From the NCBI RefSeq assembly GCF_000517385.1, contig NZ_BAUW01000006.1, forward strand, positions 25,720 to 89,719: a stretch of 64,000 nt of DNA. Reading direction: 5' to 3'. Source of the DNA: Mesobacillus boroniphilus JCM 21738 (lineage in GTDB: Bacteria > Bacillota > Bacilli > Bacillales > Cytobacillaceae). This document shows positions 37,787 to 45,784 of this stretch, one piece after another. How positions within the stretch are numbered: the stretch's first letter is position 1; each line of letters opens with the position of its first letter. The translations under genes and the position numbers were made by a program. Under the pieces are notes generated by a model. It saw nothing but the letters and a program-made list of their open reading frames with translations. It was not told where the DNA came from and did not search any database.

Positions 37787-38923
37787 ATGAACATAGGGAA
37801 ACCATATATAAAAATAGCAATCACATTTTTTTATTTTTTCTTCATAATTTGTTTGTCGGTATATAGTTTCATAAAACCCTACTATAGTTACGATCTTATA
37901 CCATATACAGCCGTCACACTTTCCTTAAGTGAGGATGATCCGCAAAAAGTACATGCGAAGACATATGACATAATTGAAAAGGCATTACCTAAAGAAGTAT
38001 TTCATAATTTGACCAGTGGGGAATTTGGTAGAAAGATGTTTGAGGATTATTCCTCATTTACACAGCAGCTCAACTTTTATAAGGTAAAACCTCTTTATAT
38101 AGCATTAATTTATTCTCTTCACGAATTGGGAATTGATATTGTTAAAGCTATAAATTTAATTTCAGTACTTTCTTTTTTAGGAATATCAATATTATTATTT
38201 CTTTTTCTTTATAAGTTAAGGTCAGGGGCTATGGGTTTAATCCTTCTAACTCTATTAATGGTATGCCAGCCACTTATTTTTATGGCTGCAAGGAATACGC
38301 CTGATGCCTTATCGGCATTTATGATAACGTTAGCGCTTTATTTTCTGTTAAAAACTAATTTAAGGATTTTGCCGGGGATCTTGTTCATTTTATCGATACT
38401 AGTAAGACCTGATAATCTGATCCTATCATCATTATTTATTATTTATTTTGGTATGTTTGCTCAAAAGGAATTTCGATTTAAGTTCTATCAAGCTGTTGGA
38501 TTTTTACTTATAAGTGCTTTAGTGTATTTTACTGTTAATCAATTAGCCGGTGGATATGGTTGGAAAATGCTATTTACAGTAAGTTTTATTCAATTTATCG
38601 AAAAACCTGCTGAAACAGTTGTAAGTATCAGTTTTGAAAATTACATTAAGGTACTGGTAGGTAATGGTTTAAAGTTATTAAATACCCATATAATATATTT
38701 TATTGTAATAGGATTTATTGCTTTGTTAATTTCAAAAGTCGAAAAAGGTTTTTCTGTTTTCAATCACCTGATTCTAATATCAATCCTAGGGATGGCTGGC
38801 TATTTTATCATTTTTCCGAGTGGGGAAGTGGACCGTTACTTTATTACTCAATATCTAATTATTTTAGTGTCTGCACTGTCGGTATTTTGCCAGGAGTTCA
38901 AGCTATCAGAAAAAAATCAATGA
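37787..38923 (+). CDS. GT-C-type membrane glycosyltransferase of the Gtr cassette
   Basis: A 378-residue protein with about ten membrane helices. The first extracytoplasmic loop after helix 1 is long and acidic (YSYDLIPYTAVTLSLSEDDPQKVHAKTYDIIEKALP), and KPLYIALIYSLHELGIDIVKAINLIS and ARNTPDALSAFMITLALYFLL follow, as in GT-C enzymes using polyprenyl-phosphate sugars. It lies between GtrB-like and GtrA-like genes, the position of the serotype-specific Gtr enzyme. Likely adds a side-chain sugar to a surface polymer outside the membrane. Confidence 0.72.
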   Translation: MNIGKPYIKIAITFFYFFFIICLSVYSFIKPYYSYDLIPYTAVTLSLSEDDPQKVHAKTYDIIEKALPKEVFHNLTSGEFGRKMFEDYSSFTQQLNFYKVKPLYIALIYSLHELGIDIVKAINLISVLSFLGISILLFLFLYKLRSGAMGLILLTLLMVCQPLIFMAARNTPDALSAFMITLALYFLLKTNLRILPGILFILSILVRPDNLILSSLFIIYFGMFAQKEFRFKFYQAVGFLLISALVYFTVNQLAGGYGWKMLFTVSFIQFIEKPAETVVSISFENYIKVLVGNGLKLLNTHIIYFIVIGFIALLISKVEKGFSVFNHLILISILGMAGYFIIFPSGEVDRYFITQYLIILVSALSVFCQEFKLSEKNQ

Positions 38924-38941
38924 GATCCATTAGTGTTTGAT

Positions 38942-39363
38942 ATGAATATGGTAAAAGAAAAAAGGGAAATCCTTACTTTTGTTTGTGTTGGAGTAATTAA
39001 TACGATTGTTGGGCTAACAAGTATTTATTTTCTATTAAATATCGTCGCTATAGGATACTGGCCAGCAACCTTCTTTGGAAACGCGTTTGCGATGGTACTT
39101 AGTTATTTTTGAATAAAAATTACACTTTTAGAGATAAGAGGATGGTATCTAGCAGTATTATCAAGTTTTTTGGAGTGACCTTTATTTGTTATTTCGTTTC
39201 GTATTGGTTAGGAATATATTTATCAGAAGAACTGTTAAAGTTTCTACATTATAAAGACGGAGTTTCTGTTTTGATTGGCTCCGGGTTTTACACAATTACA
39301 AACTATTTGGGTCAAAAATTTTACGTCTTTAATTCTGAACAAAAGCGGTCGTATACCATATGA
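38942..39363 (+). CDS. gtrA: GtrA-like flippase, one frameshift near 39108
   Basis: A four-helix GtrA-family protein of about 140 residues: REILTFVCVGVINTIVGLTSIYFLLNI, GNAFAMVLSYFLNKNYTFRDKRM after restoring one T in TATTTTTGAA (39103-39112), ending GFYTITNYLGQKFYVF. It is thought to flip undecaprenyl-phosphate-glucose. Completes the GtrB / GT-C / GtrA trio. Confidence 0.83.
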
Positions 39364-39406
39364 AAAACGTTAGTGGAAAAATTTAAAAGTGTGAGAGGAG
39401 ATGTCT

Positions 39407-40132
39407 ATGAAAATTGCATTCATATCTGATATCCACGGAAATGCGGTGGCGCTTGAAGCTGTACTGCAGAATATAAAGGCGCGGAATGCCGATAAAGTTT
39501 ATGTGTTGGGGGATATTTGCTACAGAGGACCTGAGCCACAGCGTTCACTTGATTTGGTGAGAGAGCTAAATGCAGAGGTTATTAAAGGAAATGCAGATGA
39601 GTGGGTCGTTCGGGGTGTCCAACAGGGAGAGGTACCTGCTCAGGCACTCGAAATGATGAATAAGGAAAGAGACTGGACTATAACTCAGTTGGATACAGAG
39701 AGTATAGATTATCTTAAAAGCTTGCCCTCAGAATCGAAGATCGAGCTGGAAGGTGTGAGAATCCATGCTTATCATGCTACTCCACAAAGTTTGTTTGATG
39801 TTGTCCTCCCCGATGAATCTGAAGAGACTCTTATAGAGTCTCAAATGGTTCAAGAGGCGGAAATCTATATATACGCCCATATTCATAAGCCATATATTAG
39901 GTATACAAATGGGAAGTGTATTATCAACACAGGCAGCGTGGGTCTTCCTTTTGATGGATTAAATAAAGCATCTTATGCAATGGTTGAACTACATAGTAAT
40001 AATTATCAAACAGTAATTATTAGAGTTGATTATGATGTTGAAAAGGTAATTGATCAGTTTCGTGTCATAGACTATCCCAACAAAGAGTTTATGATTAAGG
40101 TTTTAAAGAATGCTTATATTAGAGAGGTTTAA
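39407..40132 (+). CDS. Calcineurin-like metallophosphoesterase (YfcE/MJ0936-type)
   Basis: A phosphoesterase of about 241 residues: MKIAFISDIHGNAVALEAVLQNI (DxH metal motif), VYVLGDICYRGPEP (GDxxxxG), IKGNADEW (GNxD/E), YAHIHKPYIRYTNGKCIINTGSVGLPFDG (GHxH-like, here AHIH, and GS). Metal-dependent phosphodiesterase or phosphatase of unknown substrate. ATG 39407 is favoured (AGAGGAG 6 nt upstream); ATG 39401 directly abuts the site. Confidence 0.87.
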   Translation: MKIAFISDIHGNAVALEAVLQNIKARNADKVYVLGDICYRGPEPQRSLDLVRELNAEVIKGNADEWVVRGVQQGEVPAQALEMMNKERDWTITQLDTESIDYLKSLPSESKIELEGVRIHAYHATPQSLFDVVLPDESEETLIESQMVQEAEIYIYAHIHKPYIRYTNGKCIINTGSVGLPFDGLNKASYAMVELHSNNYQTVIIRVDYDVEKVIDQFRVIDYPNKEFMIKVLKNAYIREV

Positions 40133-40175
40133 TTGTACAATAAAAGAGCAGTAACCAAGTAAAAGGAAGGTGCAC

Positions 40176-40619
40176 ATGCTGTTAATTCTTAAAAGATTGT
40201 TTTTTATATTTTTAACAATTGGCTATATGGCCTTTATCTGGATTCAATCAAGCTATTTTGATCCGGAGAGTTTAGTTGGTTTTACAAGTTCCTTAAGCCA
40301 TTCTGTTTTTCTAATTATAGGTGCTGGCTTGGAGTTTGCCCACCTTTTTCAATTTGGCGTCTTGTACCTATGCATAGTCATTGTCTTCCTCAGTTTTGGA
40401 AGGTTGCAAAAATGGCAAGAGGTTACTGCAGCAGTCATAGCTCTGTCCTATGGAATAGCAGATGAAATACACCAACTGTATGTACCGTTTCGATCATTTT
40501 CTATAGGGGATCTATTGAAAGATACAATTGGAGTTATTGTATTCTGGTGGGTGGTGCACCGGTGTTATTTGTATAATAAAAGTTCAAAGATAGGTCGCTG
40601 GTTAAGAAGGGAAACTTAA
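40176..40619 (+). CDS. VanZ-like membrane protein
   Basis: A protein of about 148 residues with four membrane helices: LLILKRLFFIFLTIGYMAFIWIQSS, HLFQFGVLYLCIVIVFLSF, AALSYGIADEIHQLYVPFRSFSIGDLLKDTIGV. The DEIHQxxxPxRxxSxxDLxxDxxG motif is the VanZ signature. ATG 40176 with AAGGAAGG upstream. Function of stand-alone VanZ proteins is unclear (envelope stress or glycopeptide tolerance). Confidence 0.85.
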   Translation: MLLILKRLFFIFLTIGYMAFIWIQSSYFDPESLVGFTSSLSHSVFLIIGAGLEFAHLFQFGVLYLCIVIVFLSFGRLQKWQEVTAAVIALSYGIADEIHQLYVPFRSFSIGDLLKDTIGVIVFWWVVHRCYLYNKSSKIGRWLRRET

Positions 40620-40653
40620 ATTAAAAATGATTTGAGGAATTTGTCGAAATGAT

Positions 40654-40669
40654 TTTCTTTAAAAAGAAC
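40654..40669 (+). promoter_or_regulatory. SinR-type dyad 1 upstream of the second RiPP-like cluster
   Basis: TTTCTTTAAAAAGAAC, a GTTCT-N6-AGAAC dyad with one change at the first base. A TATAAT box follows at 40681-40686, so the dyad overlaps the -35 region of a candidate promoter. Confidence 0.5.
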
Positions 40670-40747
40670 AAATGCTGTTTTATAATTCTAACTAATAGTA
40701 GTTTCTAAAAGTGGGCAGTTTTTTTGCTCTTTTATTTTAATTTCATT

Positions 40748-40763
40748 GTTCTATATAATGAAC
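40748..40763 (+). promoter_or_regulatory. SinR-type dyad 2 and -10 box of the second RiPP-like cluster
   Basis: GTTCTATATAATGAAC, differing from the lasso cluster dyad (GTTCTATATAAAGAAC) at a single base. It contains TATAAT (40754-40759), so repressor binding would cover the -10 box directly. The first gene of the cluster starts 16 bp later. Confidence 0.6.
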
Positions 40764-40779
40764 AAGAGAGGGATAGTAT

Positions 40780-40962
40780 ATGTCAAATGAAAAATTAGAA
40801 ATCCGCCCCGTAGTATTAAGCCACCAGCCTATTCAATTTGAAACGTCGCAAAGCTGGAATAGAGGACGTGGCCCTGTAGCAGATGATAAAGGCAAAAGTG
40901 ATGGAAAAAAATATCCACATGATCCTTATGATCCAAAAAAGAAACATAAAAACAAGCCTTAA
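40780..40962 (+). CDS. Candidate RiPP precursor (60 residues, basic tail)
   Basis: A small protein of uncertain family. The N-terminal half (MSNEKLEIRPVVLSHQPIQF, then ETSQSWNRGRGP) looks like a conserved recognition part. The C-terminal half is charged and repetitive (KKYPHDPYDP, KKKHKNKP). No Cys; Ser/Thr at 14, 22, 23, 25 and 40 are possible phosphorylation sites; unlike lasso kinase substrates it does not end in Ser. It is preceded by a SinR-type dyad and a GAGAGGGA ribosome site, and followed after 48 nt by kinase, RRE, peptidase, exporter and nucleotidyltransferase genes. Precursor status is inferred from this context; it could instead be an accessory or immunity peptide. Confidence 0.65.
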   Translation: MSNEKLEIRPVVLSHQPIQFETSQSWNRGRGPVADDKGKSDGKKYPHDPYDPKKKHKNKP

Positions 40963-41010
40963 GGTCTCTCATCCGCCAAAAAGGTTTTACTAATAAAAAT
41001 GGAGATTGTT

Positions 41011-41790
41011 ATGATTAAATATCTAAGTATGATAGGAGAACAAACCATCCAAATTTCGGTTCCCAGTGCTAAGTATATAAAAATCCAAAAGCTTTTTAAT
41101 AGTATAAATAGTACAAACCAATTAACCAATATAAAAGTGAAAATCAAATTTGGTTATGGTGAGTCATTTACCGATTATCAGGTCTCTATCAAAAAGGACG
41201 CGAACAAAATCACCTTCCGAAGATCCGACTACCTAATAGAATCCACCCCAGACTACACATCAGCTACTATCCACGTCCACGACGAACTAGCCTTAAAGCA
41301 TGCCCTAATGAATCTCTACAGCTCCTACATCGTCTATCACAACTGGGGCTTGTTAATTCATTCATCCTGCGTAATCGAGGATGGCAGGGCGCATATCTTT
41401 GCCGGCCATTCGGGAGCGGGGAAGTCGACGGCGGCGAGGCTGTCCGAACCTCGTAATCTTTTATCGGACGAAGCAACAATAGTTAAAATCTCTGAGGGTG
41501 AGATTACTATTTACGACTCACCTTTCCGCAGTGAATTACAATCCACAGGTTATCAACAGCCAAGACCATTATCAGGCATCCAGCTCCTGCACCAGGCAGA
41601 TAGAAACATACTGGAAAAGGTGCGGAAACCTGATGCACTTTTATCGCTAATGGATAAGGTGTTCTACTGGAGCCATGATCCGGCTGAGACGCAACGGATA
41701 ATGGGGTTGTTGCGGACTTTGGTTGAGAGGGTCCCGGTATATGAGCTGTATTTTCGTAAAGATCCTACATTTTGGGAGCTGATTTCATAA
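41011..41790 (+). CDS. HPr-kinase-like peptide kinase of the second cluster
   Basis: A kinase-like protein of about 259 residues with Walker A GHSGAGKST at about residue 132, LLSDEATIV in place of the lasso kinase LSDDIIP, and an upstream WGLLIHSSCVIEDGRAHIFA strand matching HGSAIDIYGKAYAFV of the first cluster's kinase. Shorter than the 5902 kinase. ATG 41011 is 6 nt after GGAG. Its likely job is phosphorylation of the cluster peptide. The stop overlaps the RRE start (TAATG). Confidence 0.8.
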   Translation: MIKYLSMIGEQTIQISVPSAKYIKIQKLFNSINSTNQLTNIKVKIKFGYGESFTDYQVSIKKDANKITFRRSDYLIESTPDYTSATIHVHDELALKHALMNLYSSYIVYHNWGLLIHSSCVIEDGRAHIFAGHSGAGKSTAARLSEPRNLLSDEATIVKISEGEITIYDSPFRSELQSTGYQQPRPLSGIQLLHQADRNILEKVRKPDALLSLMDKVFYWSHDPAETQRIMGLLRTLVERVPVYELYFRKDPTFWELIS

Positions 41791-42050
41791 TGGTTCAATT
41801 TATTCAAAAAAATAGTTTTGAGGCTACCCAGATTGAGGATGAGTGGATTATTCTGGATACTGATCAGTATACGGTCACGAGGCTGAACGATCTTGGAGGA
41901 TTCTGCTGGCTGAAGCTTGGTGAGGCTCAGACGGTGGATAGTTTGCACATGGCTATTGATCAGGAGTACGGGGCGGAATGTGAGAAAGATGCTATTGATA
42001 AATTCTTAGTTGATTTGAAGAAGTGCGGACTGATTCGTCATGCTGTTTGA
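41790..42050 (+). CDS. RRE/PqqD-like protein of the second cluster
   Basis: An 86-residue stand-alone RiPP recognition element: EDEWIILDTDQYTVTRLNDLGGFCWLKLGEAQTVDSL, then a helical half ending FLVDLKKCGLIRHAV. The same fold and gene position (after the kinase) as the lasso B1 protein at 6833. Presumably binds the N-terminal half of the small protein encoded at 40780. Overlaps genes on both sides, so tightly coupled. Confidence 0.82.
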   Translation: MVQFIQKNSFEATQIEDEWIILDTDQYTVTRLNDLGGFCWLKLGEAQTVDSLHMAIDQEYGAECEKDAIDKFLVDLKKCGLIRHAV

Positions 42051-42519
42051 TCAGGAAACGATCCGCTTTTTAAAGGTTGCGATTGAAAAGGACGGCTACC
42101 TTGAACTGCCTGCCCATGGGAACAGTATGTTTCCACTGATCCAGAGAGGGGATGTATGCATATTCGTGCCATGCAGCCCTGGTTCTTTGGTGAAGGGAGA
42201 TATTGTATTATTCAACACAGGTGAAGGACAATTGATTGCTCATCGGTTTATCCGCAAGGAAGCAAACCTTTACATTTTCAAAGGGGACACTAATCTGGGA
42301 TATGACTTGCCTGCTACACCTGAACAAATCATTGGAAAGCTTTCTTCTATTAAAAAGGAAAGACATGATATCTCCATGCAAAACTCCTCTGCCAGACTAT
42401 GGGGAAATCTAATCATGGCCCTGCCTGTCCTGTCAGGAATCCTTCGAAAATATCTTAACTGGAAAACTCATTATGCAGAAATGTGGAGTACGCTATGGCG
42501 AAAGTTAAACAGCTTATAA
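42040..42519 (+). CDS. S24/S26-family (SipW/ER-type) peptidase
   Basis: A 159-residue serine peptidase. Ser29 in HGNSMFPLI and His68 in LIAHRFIRK replace the bacterial Ser/Lys pair with the Ser/His pair of SipW and ER signal peptidases; KGDTNLGYDLP (Asp83) matches the SipW acidic motif. No N-terminal membrane anchor; a C-terminal hydrophobic stretch (LWGNLIMALPVLSGIL) may associate it with the membrane. In this cluster it stands where the lasso cluster has its B2 leader peptidase, so it may cleave the cluster peptide. That role is inferred. Confidence 0.8.
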   Translation: MLFDQETIRFLKVAIEKDGYLELPAHGNSMFPLIQRGDVCIFVPCSPGSLVKGDIVLFNTGEGQLIAHRFIRKEANLYIFKGDTNLGYDLPATPEQIIGKLSSIKKERHDISMQNSSARLWGNLIMALPVLSGILRKYLNWKTHYAEMWSTLWRKLNSL

Positions 42520-44302
42520 CGATTGCGAATCAATACTTTTCAATGAAGGATATCCGTAAAACCTTTTCGATGTTGAAGCCGTTTTTTCTCAAACATTGGA
42601 AGGCTTATTCGGCACTCCTTTTTTTATTAGGTTTCGATATTTTCTTTACAATTGCTTTTGCCTGGTTTTTCGGGAACATTACCGATGCGGCGATTCGCAG
42701 TGATTTTGAGGAGTTGAAGAGGCTGATTCCGATCGGGATTGGACTAACTGTTCTGAATATCATTTCGAATTTCTGTGATATTTATTTTGAAACGATTGCT
42801 TCTAATGGCTTAAAAAAGGATTTGAAGGAATATTTATTTAAGCATATTCTCAACCTGCCTGCAGGTGTTGCCTCTAATCTTCGTTCCGGGGATCTACTTT
42901 CGTATTTTACCAATGACATTCATAGCATTGATGGTGTCACTGGCAGCAGCTTGATTAATCTAATTCGTCTGCCGCTAACCTATATTGCTGTCCTCATTTA
43001 TCTCTTCCAAATAAACTGGGTTTTATCCATGATAAGTATCCTGATCGCTCCGATAGCGATTGTCGCGGGCGCGGGATTTGGCTTGCTGCTAAAACGGAAT
43101 GGGCGCAAGCTACATAGTTTGATTGCTCAGATCAATAATACTTTAAGTGAAACTTTTCAGGGCTTCCAAGTCATACGATCTTTTACTCTTGAAAAGAAGG
43201 TCTTTGAAAAATTCACTCGTGAAAACGATGATTATTTTAAATTAGAGCTTGAGAATGCGAAGCTGCAGGCTGGTATTATTCCGGAGTACCTGATTAGTTC
43301 TGTTGTTTTCCTGACTTGTCTGTCGCTCGGTGCTTATTTTGTCTACCAAAAAGAAATGTCGGTTGGTTCTTTATTGACTTTTACCAATCTCGTTGGCTAT
43401 CTTGTTTATCCGCTGACTGGCCTGGCGGGACAATGGGCAGGTTTCCAGAGATCAATCACTGCCATTGAGAGAATCATTGAATTGGTCGAAAAACCTGTCG
43501 CTTCTTTAGAACTAGCAGCTTACTCGCCTGTAAAATCAAACATGAAATCTTTAGAGTTTAAGAATATTACTTTCAGTTACGATGAAAATAAAATGATTTT
43601 TCAAACTTAAGTTTGAAAATGCCACCAGGGAAAATGATTGCTCTCGTAGGTCCAAGCGGTGCCGGGAAGACGACGTTGTTCAATCTGCTTCAAGGTTTTT
43701 ACCAGCCGCAATCAGGAAAAATTTTGATTGATGGAATTCCTACTGAAGAAATGACACTATCTGAGTTAAGAAGCTCCATTGCCCATGTGCCACAGGAGAC
43801 ATTTCTATTTGCCGGTTCCATTCGTGAAAACCTGTCATTGGCTAGAGAAGGTATTTCAGAGGTAGAAATGATAGAGGCGGCAAGACAGGCCTGCATCCAT
43901 GACTTCATAATGGGACTCCCTCAAGGATATGATTCGGGGATCGGTGAACGGGGGGTTAAACTGTCAGGCGGTCAAAAGCAGCGTATCGCCATTGCAAGGG
44001 CCATTTTAAAGGATGCACCAATCCTGCTGCTGGATGAAGCGACATCTGCTTTGGATAGTCATACTGAATCTGAGGTAAAACAAGCACTCGAGCATTTAAT
44101 GAGCGGAAAGACGACAATCGTGATTGCCCACAGGCTATCCACAATCCAGAATGCTGACCAAATTATTGTGCTGGATGAAGGGGAACTAGTACAGACGGGC
44201 ACTCATGAGGAGTTGATTTCAGAAAATGGTCTTTACAGAAAGTTGAATTCATCTGTACTGAAGCCTAAAAAGTCTGAACATCTATACTTGGTATCTAAGT
44301 GA
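42495..44302 (+). CDS. ABC exporter of the second cluster, one frameshift near 43605
   Basis: Fused permease-ATPase of about 602 residues: six-helix domain (residues about 30-320), then Walker A GPSGAGKTT, signature LSGGQKQR, Walker B ILLLDEATSALD and HRLST. One A is missing near 43605; restored it reads MIFQNLSLKMPPGKMIALVG. ATG 42495 is 7 nt after GGAG. Should export the cluster product, as the equivalent gene at 8791 does for the lasso peptide. Confidence 0.85.
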
Positions 44303-44317
44303 ATGGAGTTTTGAAAA

Positions 44318-45310
44318 ATGATGAATCAATTGGTATCAGCACTATATAAGAATAAAATCGAGTTGCCAAGTGATGAAGCCTATTATGAGCAGCTTTTAAA
44401 AAATCAGGATATAGACTCAATCGCCCCTCAGGTCTATCATCTATTGAAAAGCAAAGGTAAGCTCGAACAAGTACCAGACTTTTTCTGTCAATATCTAAAA
44501 GAGCAGTACTTTCAAACCATGCAGCTTAACTTATTTGTTAAGCACGAAACCTCTCAGATTCTAAATGCATTCGAAGAGCGAGGTATGGAAGTCATTCCTC
44601 TAAAGGGTGTTGGCTTTGCTGAATCCTATTTCGGAAACTTGGGTGCAAGGAAGACGTCAGATATCGATCTACTGGTTAAGGATTATGACATTGAAGCAGC
44701 TGTGGAATTAGTAAAACAACTAGGATTTACAGTTGAAGAGGAAAGAATTCCTGGACATTTTCATTGCAGTTATAGCAAACAGCTTCCAGGATCAGAGATT
44801 CCTTTGGTGGTTGAACTGCATTGGTATTTACTGAAGGAGTCCACGGCGCAATTCAATATTGAAGAATTCTGGCAGGCATCGAAGCCATCAGCTCAATACC
44901 TGTTTGTTAAAGAGCTATCTAGTCTTCATGTCTTTTACATGATTATTCTGCATGGATGGCGTCATAATCTCGACTCTTTAAAATACCATCTCGATATTAT
45001 TCAGTTGATTCATTTTTTAAAGGATGATATAGACTTTCATCTATTGATAAACATAGCGGAAAAGCACCAAACCAAAAAAAGGGTTATCCGGACGCTCTCG
45101 TCAGTATATCAAGAGTTTCCTTTTCTAGATTGTAACAAGCCTTTCCCTTACAAGTCAGACAGGAAGTACTTGGAGTTTAGTCATAAAAAGAATGAAAGCA
45201 GCTTTTACAAGAAATATACAGATTACATTGACTATCAATATTTTAGTTATGACACTGCAAGTCATACAATGAAGGAAATACTTGCAACGATTCTTCCGGT
45301 CAAGAAATAG
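44318..45310 (+). CDS. Nucleotidyltransferase-family protein of the second cluster
   Basis: A 330-residue NTP_transf_5-type protein: VIPLKGVGFAESYFGNLGARKTSDIDLLVKDYDIE with the G-S...DxD active site, LVVELHWYLLKES, FYMIILHGWRHNLDSLKYHLDIIQLI. Homologous to the lasso-cluster protein at 7599. If it acts like PsmN it would glycosylate a phosphorylated peptide. Last gene of the cluster. Confidence 0.83.
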   Translation: MMNQLVSALYKNKIELPSDEAYYEQLLKNQDIDSIAPQVYHLLKSKGKLEQVPDFFCQYLKEQYFQTMQLNLFVKHETSQILNAFEERGMEVIPLKGVGFAESYFGNLGARKTSDIDLLVKDYDIEAAVELVKQLGFTVEEERIPGHFHCSYSKQLPGSEIPLVVELHWYLLKESTAQFNIEEFWQASKPSAQYLFVKELSSLHVFYMIILHGWRHNLDSLKYHLDIIQLIHFLKDDIDFHLLINIAEKHQTKKRVIRTLSSVYQEFPFLDCNKPFPYKSDRKYLEFSHKKNESSFYKKYTDYIDYQYFSYDTASHTMKEILATILPVKK

Positions 45311-45342
45311 TGTTATGAGTTGAGTTGAGTGGGAATAATAAT

Positions 45343-45663
45343 ATGAAAAAGGAAGGTGAAGCACACTTGGTCCTGTTATTCTATTATCTTTCCCTTCTCA
45401 ACCTTGTCGACGCAGCCCTTACCGTTGCCGGGATCGAACGTTCAATAATTACTGAAGCCAACCCATTGATGGAGAGAATCTATTCAATAGACCTTAGACT
45501 ATTCATAATACTTAAGCTTTATCTATCTGTTACTTTATTGTTGTTTATAATGTATAAAAAAGTCCCACAGTCAAGGTTGGTTAAAGGTATAACACTGTTT
45601 GCAGCTGCAAGTTATACCACAGTCATTTGCTTGCATGGTTTCTGGCTGGTCCAGAGTGTGTGA
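45343..45663 (+). CDS. Small DUF5658-like membrane protein
   Basis: A protein of about 106 residues with three to four membrane helices: LVLLFYYLSLLNLVDAALTVAGIERSIITEANPLMERIY, matching the D-x2-LT...EANP pattern of DUF5658. ATG 45343 lacks a strong ribosome site; TTG 45325 is also in frame. Function unknown. It may be the tail of the RiPP operon (33 nt gap) or independent. Confidence 0.7.
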   Translation: MKKEGEAHLVLLFYYLSLLNLVDAALTVAGIERSIITEANPLMERIYSIDLRLFIILKLYLSVTLLLFIMYKKVPQSRLVKGITLFAAASYTTVICLHGFWLVQSV

Positions 45664-45744
45664 CCAGTCAGCCTCTTTATACCCCCTCGAAAAAAGTTCA
45701 TTTCTTTTTACTATTTTCATATTCAGAAACAATTTTAACAGGCG

Positions 45745-45768
45745 TATAATTTCTTATATTAATAAGAA
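45745..45768 (+). promoter_or_regulatory. -10 box followed by an 18-bp perfect dyad before the SulP gene
   Basis: TATAAT (45745-45750) is immediately followed by TTCTTATATTAATAAGAA, a perfect inverted repeat (TTCTTAT-ATTA-ATAAGAA) at the expected transcription start. It looks like a repressor operator; the regulator is unknown. Confidence 0.5.
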
Positions 45769-45784
45769 AGAAGGCGTATCAAAC

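Noticed and set aside
40700..40740. Possible attenuator hairpin (GGGCA with TGCTC) before the second RiPP cluster
   Set aside because: Only about five base pairs with an all-T loop, too weak to call.
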